DNA of 64,000 bases from Oscillospiraceae bacterium (lineage in GTDB: Bacteria > Bacillota > Clostridia > Oscillospirales > Oscillospiraceae), in the NCBI GenBank assembly GCA_910575815.1, contig CAJTFN010000008.1, forward strand, positions 62,001 through 126,000, given 5' to 3'. Of the stretch, positions 27,166 through 35,511 are shown one piece after another. The position numbers and the translations under genes were made by a program. The notes beneath the pieces are model-generated. The model did not search any database. It was not told where the DNA came from and saw only the letters and a list, made by a program, of their open reading frames with translations. The first letter of the stretch is position 1, and every line of letters begins with the position of its first letter.

Positions 27166-27669
27166 GTGTCCCTAACTTTTGCGGACAAAATCGCCGAGGG
27201 CAACCCCAGCAGGCGGCGGCTGACTGTCACCGACTTCGACACCACCGCCGATCTGGAGGGCCAACCCATGCCCAAGCCCTCCGCCATGCTCTCCGCCACT
27301 CAGAAGGACGGCAGGCCGCTCATCGCCGCCGAAATCTATAAGGCCACTTGGAACTGGCTGGCCCAGCGCAAATGTGCCTCGCTGGTGTCCCCGCAGCTTT
27401 TGGAGCGGTATTCCATGAGCGTGGCCCGGTGGATTCAATGCGAGGAGGCCATCACCGAGTATGGTTTCCTCGCCAAGCACCCCACCACCGGCAACGCCAT
27501 CCAAAGCCCCTATGTGGCCATGAGTCAGAATTTCATGTCCCAGACCAACCGGCTGTGGATGGAAATCTATCAGATCGTCAAGGAGAACTGCGCCGGGGAG
27601 TATGGCGGAGCCACGCCCCAGGATGATGTCATGGAGCGTCTGCTCCAGGCCCGGAAAGGCAAGATTTGA
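27166..27669 (+). CDS. Phage terminase small subunit, P27 family
   Basis: 167 residues from a GTG. The EGNPSRRRL motif near the start and the helical LIAAEIYKATWNWL, SVARWIQCEEAI and SQTNRLWMEIYQIV segments are typical of P27-type TerS, which recognises pac/cos DNA. An alternative ATG is at 27268, but it would lose the GNP motif. The 132-bp gap before it has several GGAACA/TGTTCCC repeats and no gene. Its partner TerL lies 7.8 kb downstream, an unusual separation. Confidence 0.75.
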   Translation: MSLTFADKIAEGNPSRRRLTVTDFDTTADLEGQPMPKPSAMLSATQKDGRPLIAAEIYKATWNWLAQRKCASLVSPQLLERYSMSVARWIQCEEAITEYGFLAKHPTTGNAIQSPYVAMSQNFMSQTNRLWMEIYQIVKENCAGEYGGATPQDDVMERLLQARKGKI

Positions 27670-27683
27670 GGAGGGAGTCCAGC

Positions 27684-28919
27684 ATGGTAATCGAGAGAAA
27701 ACACACGGCGGATTTGATTCCTGCCGACTACAATCCCCGGAAGGACCTCAAGCCGGGGGACGCTGAATATGAAAAGCTGAAACGCTCCATCGAGCAGTTT
27801 GGCTATGTGGAGCCGGTGATCTGGAACAAGACCACCGGCTTTGTTGTGGGCGGACACCAGCGGCTGAAGGTGTTGCTGGATATGGGCATCACCGAGGTGG
27901 AGTGCGTGGTGGTGGAGATGGACGCTGAGAAGGAGAAGGCGCTCAACATCGCCCTCAACAAAATCTCCGGCGAGTGGGACAAGGACAAGCTGGCCCTGCT
28001 CATCGCCGACATCCAGGGGGCCGACTTCGATGTGTCCCTCACCGGCTTTGAGCCTGCGGAGATCGATTCGCTGTTCAAGTACGCCCAGCAGAGCAAGGTC
28101 AAGGATGATGATTTCGATGTAGATGCGGAACTCCAGAAACCGACTATCAGCAAGGCCGGGGATGTGTGGACGTTGGGTCGGCACCGGCTGGTCTGCGGTG
28201 ACAGCACTAAGCCGGAGACCTTTTCACTGCTCATGGGCGACCGCAAGGCCAATCTGGTCATCACGGACCCGCCCTACAATGTGAACTACGAGAGTAGCGC
28301 CGGGAAGATCAAGAACGACAATATGGCGGACGATGCTTTCTACCAGTTCCTCCTGGCGGCGTTCCAGAACACCGAGGCGGCGATGGCGGATGACGCCAGC
28401 ATCTATGTGTTCCATGCCGACACCGAGGGGCTGAACTTCCGCCGCGCCTTTGCCGACGCCGGGTTCCGGCTCTCCGGGACGTGTATCTGGAAAAAACAGT
28501 CTCTGGTGCTGGGCCGCTCCCCTTATCAGTGGCAGCATGAGCCGATTTTGTTCGGCTGGAAGAAAAAGGGTAAGCACCAGTGGTACACAGGCCGGAAGGA
28601 GTCCACCATCTGGGAGTTTGACAAGCCCAAGAAGAACGGCGACCATCCCACCATGAAGCCGATCCCTCTGCTGGCCTACCCCATCATGAACTCCAGCATG
28701 AGCAACACACTGGTGTTGGACCCCTTCGGCGGCTCCGGCTCTACGCTGATTGCCTGTGAGCAGACCGACCGCTCCTGCTGCACCATTGAACTGGATGAGA
28801 AGTTCTGCGATGTTATCGTCAAGCGGTACATTGAGCAGGTCGGCTCCACCGATGGCGTTTCTGTCCAGCGGGATGGGCTGGCCTATCGTTATGATGAACT
28901 GGTGGGCGAGGAGGGCTGA
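27684..28919 (+). CDS. ParB-fused N4/N6 DNA methyltransferase
   Basis: 411 residues. A ParB/Srx-like domain (residues 1-90, VVGGHQRLKVLLDMG) precedes a class beta amino-methyltransferase domain with catalytic DPPY near 195 and the SAM-binding FGGSGST near 348. Such proteins methylate adenine N6 or cytosine N4 in phage DNA, probably to evade host restriction. GGAGGG precedes the ATG. Its stop overlaps the start of the next gene. Confidence 0.9.
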   Translation: MVIERKHTADLIPADYNPRKDLKPGDAEYEKLKRSIEQFGYVEPVIWNKTTGFVVGGHQRLKVLLDMGITEVECVVVEMDAEKEKALNIALNKISGEWDKDKLALLIADIQGADFDVSLTGFEPAEIDSLFKYAQQSKVKDDDFDVDAELQKPTISKAGDVWTLGRHRLVCGDSTKPETFSLLMGDRKANLVITDPPYNVNYESSAGKIKNDNMADDAFYQFLLAAFQNTEAAMADDASIYVFHADTEGLNFRRAFADAGFRLSGTCIWKKQSLVLGRSPYQWQHEPILFGWKKKGKHQWYTGRKESTIWEFDKPKKNGDHPTMKPIPLLAYPIMNSSMSNTLVLDPFGGSGSTLIACEQTDRSCCTIELDEKFCDVIVKRYIEQVGSTDGVSVQRDGLAYRYDELVGEEG

Positions 28920-29770
28920 TGATGGAAAAGCCGATCCTCCGAGTCTGTAGTTTCTCTGGTGGGAAAGACTCGACCGCCATGCTCCTCCGGTTGCTGGAGG
29001 AGGGTGTGCAGGTCGATGTGATTCTGTTCTGCGACACGGGGCTTGAGTTCCCCGCCCTCTACGAACACATTCGGAAGGTGGAGCGGGACATTGGGCGGGA
29101 GATCACCATGGTCAAATGTCCAGAAGATTTCGAGTATCTGTTTGCCCACAAGCAGATCAAGCGCAAACCCAGGTCGCGCAACGCCATCAAGTACGGTGTA
29201 GACCGTGACGGCTATAGCTGGGCGGGACCCAAGCTGCGCTGGTGTACCGAGGTTTTGAAAAATCGTCCCAGGGAGCAATACCTCCAGTGGCTCCGGGAGA
29301 AGTACGAGGTGCTGGAGTACATCGGAATCGCCGCTGATGAGACACACCGCATCAACCGTAAGTGCAATCAGAAGGACGGGGTGCGGCTCCCGCTGGTGGA
29401 GTGGGGCATGACCGAGGCCGACTGCCTCGCCTACTGCAAGGAGCGCGGCTACGATTGGGGCGGTCTGTACGATAAGATGCGCCGCGTGTCCTGCTGGTGC
29501 TGCCCGCTCCAATCGCTGGCGGAGCTGCGAGTGCTGTACCGGGATTTCCCCGACCTGTGGGAGCAGCTCAAGCGGTGGGACGCCATGACCTGGCGCTCCT
29601 TCAAATCGGACTACACGGTTTTACAACTGGAACAACGCTTTGATTTCGAGGAAGAATGGCTGAAGGCCGGGAACCGCCTCGGAACCAAGGCGTTTTACTC
29701 TGCCCTGCGGGAAAGGCTGGTGAAACTGGATGGAACAGAAAAACACACTGACCCTCGGCAGCCTGTTTGA
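28919..29770 (+). CDS. PAPS reductase-family PP-loop protein
   Basis: 283 residues with the ATP-pyrophosphatase PP-loop SFSGGKDST at 11-19 and a cysteine cluster near 195-200 (CWCC). It belongs to the phosphoadenosine phosphosulfate reductase superfamily, which includes DndC. Phage copies next to methyltransferases are common; a part in nucleic-acid base or backbone modification is plausible but unproven, and no DndB/D/E partners are present. It overlaps the C5 methyltransferase by 41 bp. Confidence 0.8.
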   Translation: MMEKPILRVCSFSGGKDSTAMLLRLLEEGVQVDVILFCDTGLEFPALYEHIRKVERDIGREITMVKCPEDFEYLFAHKQIKRKPRSRNAIKYGVDRDGYSWAGPKLRWCTEVLKNRPREQYLQWLREKYEVLEYIGIAADETHRINRKCNQKDGVRLPLVEWGMTEADCLAYCKERGYDWGGLYDKMRRVSCWCCPLQSLAELRVLYRDFPDLWEQLKRWDAMTWRSFKSDYTVLQLEQRFDFEEEWLKAGNRLGTKAFYSALRERLVKLDGTEKHTDPRQPV

Positions 29771-31451
29771 CGGCTCCGGGGGGTTTCCTTTGGGCGGGTT
29801 ACTGGCTAGCGTCACCCCGGTCTGGGCCTCGGAGATCGAGCCGTTCCCCATCCGGGTGACCACCCGGCGGTTCCCCAGCATGAAGCACTACGGCGACATC
29901 TCCCAGATGGATGGCGGGAAGATCGAGCCGGTGGACATCATTACCTTCGGCTCCCCGTGTACCGACATGAGCATCGCCGGGAAACGGGCTGGGCTGGATG
30001 GCGCGCAGTCCTCGCTGTTTTATCAGGCCATCCGCATCATCAAAGAAATGAGGTGTGTCACCAATGGGAAATACCCACGATGGATATGCTGGGAGAATGT
30101 TGTCGGTGCCTTCAGCTCAAACCGGGGCCTCGACTTCAAGGCGGTCCTCGAAGCGGTCATCGGCATCATCGAGCCGGGGGCCAAGGTGCCTATGCCTGAG
30201 AAAGACCGCTGGCCCTACGCCGACATTTACATGGGAGAGCGATGGAGCGTTGCGTACCGCACTTTCGATGCGCAACATTGGGGAGTCCCCCAGCGAAGAC
30301 GCCGCGTCTACCTTGTCGGCGATCTTGCAGGCCAATGTGCCGGACAAGTATTATTTGAGTCCGAAGGCTTGTCTGGGTATTCTGCGGAGGGCTTCCGCTC
30401 GTGGCAAAGAGTTGCCAGAAATCCTGCGGCTGGCCTTGGAACGGCAGGCGGCATCTGCCTGAACGACCAGGGCGGTGGGCGGATGGACATTTCTGAGGAA
30501 GTGACCGCCACCCTCCGCGCCCAGGAGCATGGGCATCCGCCCTGTGTGCTGGCGGCTGGGTTCTGCAAGGAGTGTTCCGCCCAGAGCCGTGGCATTGGCT
30601 ATGAGGAGGAACGCGCTCCCACCCTCCGGGCCGGAGCAATTCCCACCGCCGTCTATGAAAACCATAGCCAGGACACCAGATACACCGGGCCGCTGGACAC
30701 GGCCCCCACGGTCAGCTCTACCTACGGCACTGGGGGCAGCAACCAGCCCTTCGTTGTGCAGGCCGACACGCCCAAGACGCTGAAGATACGCTCCGGCTGC
30801 GAGGGCGGCGGCAAGGGTGCGCTCATCCAGGAGGACGTGTCCGCCACCCTCTCCTGCAACAACGACCAGACGCTGTTCGTGCCGAAGTGCTACAGCATCG
30901 GCGCGGCCTACAGCGCCGGGATGCTCTCGAACAACCCCCACAGCGGCATATACGAGGCCGACACTTCCCGGACGCTGGATCAGAACGGCGGCAGCCCCTC
31001 CTGCAATCAGGGCGGCATCGCCGTGGTGGAGGGGCCGACCTACGCCATGACCCCCTGCACCTACACACAAATCGAGTGGGAAAAGGCTCCCACGCTGAAC
31101 GCGAGGGATTTCAAGGACCCCACCTTTGTCAACGCTGGCTACAGTGTGAGAAGGCTTACCCCCACCGAATGCGCCAGGCTCCAAGGGTTCCCGGATTTTT
31201 GGTGTGCCGATCTGGACACGCCGGAGCCTACCGAGGAGGATATCGCTTTCTGGACAGAGGTCTGGGAAACCCACCGCAGGGTGGTAGGCGGCTCCACCAA
31301 GGCCAAGAGCCGGAACCAAATCGTCAAATGGCTGCAACACCCCCATTCGGATGCCGCCGAATATAAAATGTGGGGGAATGGGGTTGCTTTGCCCAATGTG
31401 TTCTTTGTACTGGCGGGCATTGTGTGGTCTACACAATTATCCAGTCAGTAA
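29730..31451 (+). CDS. C5-cytosine DNA methyltransferase
   Basis: 573 residues. Motif I is SLFDGSGGFPLGG, motif IV is FGSPCTD with catalytic Cys77, motif VI is WENVVGAF, motif VIII QRRRRVYLVGD, and motif X lies at the C-terminus (YKMWGNGVALPN). Between VIII and IX a target-recognition region of about 250 residues repeats short TLRA/TLxx units, an arrangement typical of phage Dcm proteins. It should methylate cytosine in phage DNA. It completes the three-gene modification cassette. Confidence 0.92.
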   Translation: MEQKNTLTLGSLFDGSGGFPLGGLLASVTPVWASEIEPFPIRVTTRRFPSMKHYGDISQMDGGKIEPVDIITFGSPCTDMSIAGKRAGLDGAQSSLFYQAIRIIKEMRCVTNGKYPRWICWENVVGAFSSNRGLDFKAVLEAVIGIIEPGAKVPMPEKDRWPYADIYMGERWSVAYRTFDAQHWGVPQRRRRVYLVGDLAGQCAGQVLFESEGLSGYSAEGFRSWQRVARNPAAGLGTAGGICLNDQGGGRMDISEEVTATLRAQEHGHPPCVLAAGFCKECSAQSRGIGYEEERAPTLRAGAIPTAVYENHSQDTRYTGPLDTAPTVSSTYGTGGSNQPFVVQADTPKTLKIRSGCEGGGKGALIQEDVSATLSCNNDQTLFVPKCYSIGAAYSAGMLSNNPHSGIYEADTSRTLDQNGGSPSCNQGGIAVVEGPTYAMTPCTYTQIEWEKAPTLNARDFKDPTFVNAGYSVRRLTPTECARLQGFPDFWCADLDTPEPTEEDIAFWTEVWETHRRVVGGSTKAKSRNQIVKWLQHPHSDAAEYKMWGNGVALPNVFFVLAGIVWSTQLSSQ

Positions 31452-31475
31452 TTTGTCGAGGTCAGGGCGAGAAAC

Positions 31476-31508
31476 AACTTGCTATATCCGCCGAGTAGAG
31501 CGAATATG
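31476..31508 (+). promoter_or_regulatory. 33-nt repeated promoter-like element, copy 1
   Basis: Begins AACTTGCTATAT and ends TAGAGCGAATATG. TTGCTA and GAATAT are 17 bp apart as in the other two copies. It lies 31 bp before the gene at 31539, at the end of the methyltransferase cassette. The central part differs from copies 2 and 3 (CCGCCGAG instead of CTCCGTTT). Confidence 0.6.
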
Positions 31509-31538
31509 TGACTACCAAAAAACAAGGGGGTTTCCACC

Positions 31539-32336
31539 ATGACAATCAACTACAACGTGACCGGCACCGAGCGCAAGCGCCTCGCGGATTACATTTCCGG
31601 CTTTATGGGTACGGACAAGAAGTACCTGGGCGCGCCGACCTTCGCCTACCAGATCGGCTACCTCACCGTCAGCAAGGACGGCGCAGTCAGCTTCGAGGAC
31701 CGGGGCTACAACAGCGACATCGACGCTCTGATGGCGGAGTTGGAGGGCCAGGGGTTCCACACCGAGGATACCATCGCCAAGGCCGACACCGCCGAACCGG
31801 AGGCCACCAGCGGCGGGGATGCCGCCCAGCCGGACGAGGCCGAGACTGGCACCGAGCCGGAGGCCGCTCCCGCCGAGGATGACGCCGCCCAGCCCCACGG
31901 CTGCGGCATGACAGTCACCCTCCCCGCCGCCAGCCTGCCCTCCGAGGCGCTGGTCAACCTCACCAGCCTCCTCACCGCCAAAGGGCGGCTCATCCGCAAG
32001 GCCCTGGGGGTGGAGGCCCTCCCGGTGGAGGTCAGCCCTGACACGGTTTCCTTCCCCTGGTTCGAGGGCCGGGACCTCGACGCCGATGAGGTCAAGACCT
32101 ACACCCACCTGATCGCCGCCCTCTGCGACGTGGCCCGGAACCAGAAGCGCATCACCGCCAAGGAGAAGATCACCGACAACGACAAGTACGCCTTTCGCTG
32201 TTTCCTCCTCCGGCTGGGCTTTATCGGAGCCGAGTTCAAGGACGAGCGGAAAATCCTGCTCCGCGACCTCTCCGGCAACAGCGCGTTCAAGTCCGGGGCC
32301 AGAAAGGAGGTGGCCGACCATGCGGTTTCCGTGTAG
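31539..32336 (+). CDS. Phage/ICE 'virulence protein' family
   Basis: 265 residues. The N-terminal part (YNVTGTERKRLADYISGF) and the C-terminal part (NQKRITAKEKITDNDKYAF) match a family annotated only as virulence protein in clostridial mobile elements. The middle is a low-complexity acidic linker (~85-125). The end contains LLRLGFIGAEF, shared with the amidoligase at 32970. No enzymatic motif is recognisable. The ATG follows GGGGG and a promoter-like repeat. Confidence 0.65.
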   Translation: MTINYNVTGTERKRLADYISGFMGTDKKYLGAPTFAYQIGYLTVSKDGAVSFEDRGYNSDIDALMAELEGQGFHTEDTIAKADTAEPEATSGGDAAQPDEAETGTEPEAAPAEDDAAQPHGCGMTVTLPAASLPSEALVNLTSLLTAKGRLIRKALGVEALPVEVSPDTVSFPWFEGRDLDADEVKTYTHLIAALCDVARNQKRITAKEKITDNDKYAFRCFLLRLGFIGAEFKDERKILLRDLSGNSAFKSGARKEVADHAVSV

Positions 32337-32550
32337 GGAAACGGTGGAACTGCTCCGCCGGGAATACCCGGTAGGTACGAGGGTGGAACTGCTTCGCATG
32401 GACGATCCCCAGGCCCCGCCCATCGGCACCAAGGGGACCGTCCGGGGCGTGGATGACTCCGGCTCCATCATGGTGGCCTGGGACGGCGGCGGCTCCCTCA
32501 ATGTGCTGTTCGGTGTGGATGAGTGCCGCGTGATCAAGGAGGGCGAATGA
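32320..32550 (+). CDS. DUF4314 protein
   Basis: 76 residues with the small beta-barrel pattern of DUF4314 (REYPVGTRVELLRMDD ... GTKGTVRGVD ... VAWDGGGSLNVLFGVDE). Common in mobile elements, role unknown. AAAGGAGGTGG precedes the ATG, and it overlaps the previous gene by 17 bp. Confidence 0.8.
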   Translation: MRFPCRETVELLRREYPVGTRVELLRMDDPQAPPIGTKGTVRGVDDSGSIMVAWDGGGSLNVLFGVDECRVIKEGE

Positions 32551-32831
32551 TGGAACAGGACATTTTGACCCAGCTTTACTTCGGCAAGATCACCCCGTGG
32601 GAAAAGCGTAGTGGCACCGACCCAGAGATGGATGCCCTCCGTGACCGCATCGACGCCGAGGCCAAGGCGCTGGAGTCAATGCTTCCCCAAGAGGGCGGGG
32701 AGCTGCTGGCACAACTGTTGCGCGACTGCTCCGATCTGGAGGCCCGCGCCGTGTGCGATGGATTCAAGGACGGCTACCGGCTCGGTGCCAAGCTGACCGC
32801 CGCCGCTTTCTACGGCGATAAAACAGCGTAA
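32547..32831 (+). CDS. DUF6809-like helical protein
   Basis: 94 residues, helical, beginning MMEQDILTQLYFGKITPWE and ending FKDGYRLGAKLTAAAF, the shape of a small family carried by Firmicute phages and ICEs. Start chosen at 32547 because AAGGAGGGC precedes it; it overlaps the DUF4314 stop (ATGATG). Function unknown. Confidence 0.65.
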   Translation: MMEQDILTQLYFGKITPWEKRSGTDPEMDALRDRIDAEAKALESMLPQEGGELLAQLLRDCSDLEARAVCDGFKDGYRLGAKLTAAAFYGDKTA

Positions 32832-32881
32832 AATACACAATTCCAGCCTCGAATGATCGTGTACTTTATGGGTGCGAATCA

Positions 32882-32914
32882 ACTTGCTATATCTCCGTTT
32901 TAGAGCGAATATGT
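32882..32914 (+). promoter_or_regulatory. 33-nt repeated promoter-like element, copy 2
   Basis: AACTTGCTATATCTCC then GTTTTAGAGCGAATATG. It follows a weak TACAC/GTGTA hairpin and precedes the amidoligase gene by 56 bp. Downstream GCCGAAAGGGAAAAC is shared with copy 3 (CGAAAGGGAAAAC). Confidence 0.65.
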
Positions 32915-32969
32915 CACTGCCGAAAGGGAAAACACCCCGCCGGACACACAAAAAACGGAGGTTCGCACC

Positions 32970-33917
32970 ATGAACGAGAAAATGAAAAACCAGGTCGCCG
33001 AGATGAAAAAACAGACCATCGGGGTCGAGGTGGAGATGAACAGCATCACCTGCCACGCCGCCGCCAAGCTCGCCGCCGACTTCTTCGGCACCGGACGGTT
33101 CGAGGACACAGCCAGCCGCAACGGATACTGCACCTGGTCGGCTTGGGATGCCCAGGGCCGCGAGTGGAAGTTCCAGCGGGACGTGAGCATCGATGGGCCG
33201 GACGGCGAAAAGTGCGAGATGGTCACACCGATCCTCACCTACACCGACATGGATACCCTCCAGGAGCTGGTGCGGCGGCTGCGCAAGGCCGGAGCCAAGA
33301 GCGACTACACCAGGGGGTGCGGGGTCCACATCCACATCGGGGCCAAGGGCCACACCCCCCAGACCCTCCGCAACCTCGCCAACATCATGGCCAGCCACGA
33401 AAGCCTCCTGGCGGATGCCCTGGCCCTCGACCACTACCGCATGAGCCGCTACTGCCGGACGGTCAACCCCCGGTTCATCGAAACGGTCAACCGCCGCAAG
33501 CCCACCACCATGAGCGACCTCGCTGACATTTGGTACAGCGCCAACAACGCCACCTACGGCAGGAACCAGCACTACAACGACAGCCGCTACCATATGCTCA
33601 ACCTCCACGCCACCTTTACCAAGGGTACGGTCGAGTTCCGGCTTTTCCAGTTCGACGCCCCCACCGCCGAGCGCAAGAACGGCCTCCATGCCGGACAGCT
33701 CAAGAGCTACATCCAGCTTTGCCTCGCACTGAGCCAGATGGCAAAGACGGTCAAGACCGCCAGCCCCAAGCCCCAGCAGAATGACAACCCCAAGTACGCC
33801 ATGCGCACCTGGCTCCTTCGCCTGGGCTTCATCGGCGAGGAGTTCGCCACCGCCCGCGACCTGCTCACCCGCCGCCTCGCCGGGGACGCCGCCTTCCGCA
33901 ACGGACGCGCCGCTTGA
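32970..33917 (+). CDS. Amidoligase (COOH-NH2 ligase family)
   Basis: 315 residues of glutamine-synthetase-like fold. IGVEVEMN (17-24) is the first metal-binding strand, CGVHIHIGAKG (~115) the HxH strand and FTKGTVEFRLFQF (~215-227) the terminal E-R strand of the amidoligase family. It should ligate an amine to a carboxylate with ATP. Together with the downstream cyclotransferase this matches peptide-tagging or cell-wall-modifying cassettes described for amidoligases. The C-terminus carries WLLRLGFIGEEF, shared with the gene at 31539. Confidence 0.85.
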   Translation: MNEKMKNQVAEMKKQTIGVEVEMNSITCHAAAKLAADFFGTGRFEDTASRNGYCTWSAWDAQGREWKFQRDVSIDGPDGEKCEMVTPILTYTDMDTLQELVRRLRKAGAKSDYTRGCGVHIHIGAKGHTPQTLRNLANIMASHESLLADALALDHYRMSRYCRTVNPRFIETVNRRKPTTMSDLADIWYSANNATYGRNQHYNDSRYHMLNLHATFTKGTVEFRLFQFDAPTAERKNGLHAGQLKSYIQLCLALSQMAKTVKTASPKPQQNDNPKYAMRTWLLRLGFIGEEFATARDLLTRRLAGDAAFRNGRAA

Positions 33918-34009
33918 AGGACTTAGGTTAAATGCCCCGCCTAACCCCGCCACCGAGCGGGCTTTAGGTGGTAGAAGGGCCTACGCCCAACGGAAAGGAA
34001 GGTACGAAT

Positions 34010-34480
34010 ATGGCAAACGGAAAACGGTACTACATCGCCTACGGCAGCAACCTCAACATCCCCCAGATGCGGATGCGCTGCCCTGGGGCGCGGATCATCG
34101 GCACCTCGATCATCCCCGACTACGAGTTGCTGTTCAAGGGGAGCAAGACCGGCTCCTACCTCACCATCGAGCCGAAAGCTGGGGCCATCGTCCCGGTGGC
34201 AGCATGGGAAGTCAGCGAGACCGATGAGCTGGCCCTTGACCACTACGAAGGCTTCCCCAACTTCTACTACAAGGCTGAGATGGTGCTTCCCATCAAGGGT
34301 ATCCGCTCCGGGAAGGTCCGCCGCCGCAGGGTATTCGTCTACATCATGCACGAGGAACGGAGCCTCGGCCTGCCCTCCGCCCGCTATGTGCAGGTCTGCC
34401 GGGAGGGGTACGATGCCTTTGGCTTCGGCCAGCGGTATTTGACCGATGCCATCCAGCGGAGCATGGAGGGGATGAAATGA
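34010..34480 (+). CDS. Gamma-glutamylcyclotransferase-like protein
   Basis: 156 residues with the AIG2/GGCT hallmark YYIAYGSNLN near the N-terminus, a conserved acidic residue in LALDHYEGFPNFY, and a strand-rich core. Enzymes of this fold release 5-oxoproline from gamma-glutamyl amides. Beside an amidoligase it may cleave or recycle the gamma-glutamyl bonds that enzyme forms. Start at 34010 chosen from AAAGGAAGG. Confidence 0.85.
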   Translation: MANGKRYYIAYGSNLNIPQMRMRCPGARIIGTSIIPDYELLFKGSKTGSYLTIEPKAGAIVPVAAWEVSETDELALDHYEGFPNFYYKAEMVLPIKGIRSGKVRRRRVFVYIMHEERSLGLPSARYVQVCREGYDAFGFGQRYLTDAIQRSMEGMK

Positions 34481-34674
34481 AAGACAACATTTTTCGGATT
34501 TCGGTCTGCCCCCGGTGCGGGCAGACCTACACCGACCACCCCGCCATTTCCAGGGCGGACAACACGCCCATCTGTCCCGACTGCGGCACCAGGGAGGCCC
34601 TGGAGAGCATCGGGGTGGACACCATCGAGCAGAACAAGATCATCAACACCATCCACCGCTGCCAAAGGGGGTAA
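34477..34674 (+). CDS. Small zinc-ribbon protein
   Basis: 65 residues with CPRCG (11-15) and CPDCG (~35-39), a two-knuckle zinc ribbon, then a helix. It overlaps the cyclotransferase stop (ATGA), so it is cotranslated. Role unknown; the ribbon suggests nucleic-acid or protein binding. Confidence 0.7.
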   Translation: MKDNIFRISVCPRCGQTYTDHPAISRADNTPICPDCGTREALESIGVDTIEQNKIINTIHRCQRG

Positions 34675-34711
34675 TCTACACAGTTTTCACACCAGTTATT
34701 TGTGTAGATTA
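34672..34711 (+). terminator. Stem-loop at operon boundary
   Basis: TAATCTACACA pairs perfectly with TGTGTAGATTA (11 bp). The first three bases are the stop codon of the zinc-ribbon gene. It directly precedes copy 3 of the repeated element. It has no strong T-run. Confidence 0.55.
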
Positions 34712-34722
34712 TGCTCCGAATT

Positions 34723-34755
34723 AACTTGCTATTATCTCCGTTTAGAGCGAATATG
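34723..34755 (+). promoter_or_regulatory. 33-nt repeated promoter-like element, copy 3
   Basis: AACTTGCTATTATCTCC then GTTTAGAGCGAATATG. The total length and the TTGCTA to GAATAT spacing (17 bp) are conserved despite a T-for-T shift in the middle. It precedes the gene at 34803. Confidence 0.65.
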
Positions 34756-34802
34756 GGTACAGCGAAAGGGAAAACCACACTTTGAAAACGGAGGGCAACA
34801 CC

Positions 34803-35099
34803 ATGAAGATAAACAGCAAGACCGCAGCGAAGGCCGACACCTACCGGCTCCAGAGGATCACCACCCCGGAGGACCTCGAAATGAAGATGATGCACAACGG
34901 CGGGACCATCCTCACTTTCGGCGACCGCATTCTGGTCGCGGGGTACTTCTACAACCCCAACGGGCGGCGCTACTACGGGGCCACCTACCGCTTCACCACC
35001 GCCGACCACACCTGCGAGGGCCGGGTGGAGCTGGTCAGCATCTCCGAGGACACCTTCGAGGATAACGGCCACGCCATTGCCTGGGCGATGGCGAACTGA
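34803..35099 (+). CDS. Hypothetical phage accessory protein
   Basis: 98 residues with a probable mixed alpha/beta fold (RITTPEDLEMKMMHNGGTI, FGDRILVAGYFYNPNGRRY). No family recognised. GGAGGG precedes the ATG, and copy 3 of the repeated element stands upstream as its likely promoter. Confidence 0.55.
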   Translation: MKINSKTAAKADTYRLQRITTPEDLEMKMMHNGGTILTFGDRILVAGYFYNPNGRRYYGATYRFTTADHTCEGRVELVSISEDTFEDNGHAIAWAMAN

Positions 35100-35111
35100 G
35101 GAGGTGCGCAA

Positions 35112-35408
35112 ATGAGCTGGTATAAGGTTTGGATGGTCGTTCCTGGTACGGACGGCGATGCGGAAAACGGCCCCTGCGAACCACAGTGGTGGAACGACAT
35201 GGTGCAGGCGGAGGATGAGCCTGCGGCGGTTATCGCCGCCAACGCCAAAGCGAGAGTCGATTGGGAAACCTCCGATGGCGAGTATCCCAGCGGCAGAGAG
35301 CTTGGAGAGGAATGCCCGGTTTGTACGGGCGTACAGGCGGTCACGGACGAGGAACACGCCGCTTGGGTAAAGCGGATGGAGGATTTCGAGCCGCTACCCT
35401 TTGAATAA
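35112..35408 (+). CDS. Hypothetical phage accessory protein
   Basis: 98 residues, tryptophan-rich (MSWYKVWMVVPG ... PQWWNDMVQAEDEPAAVIAANAK) with a late CPVC pair. It is 12 bp after the previous gene and has GAGGAGG, so it belongs to the same operon. Function unknown. Confidence 0.55.
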   Translation: MSWYKVWMVVPGTDGDAENGPCEPQWWNDMVQAEDEPAAVIAANAKARVDWETSDGEYPSGRELGEECPVCTGVQAVTDEEHAAWVKRMEDFEPLPFE

Positions 35409-35511
35409 GGAAAACCAAATACACCACAGCACCAGCCTTCCGGGGCTGCAGCTCGTTACTGGCTTGCCGCTGGGCAGGTCATTTTTTATGCCATCTTGGA
35501 GGTGACCCGCC

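Noticed and set aside
27021-27341. 106-codon frame between VapE and TerS
   Set aside because: Overlaps both genes, has no ribosome site, and its content is better explained by the GGAACA/TGTTCCC repeats of the gap.
28919-29770. Dnd phosphorothioation system
   Set aside because: Only a DndC-like PP-loop protein is present; DndA, B, D and E are missing.
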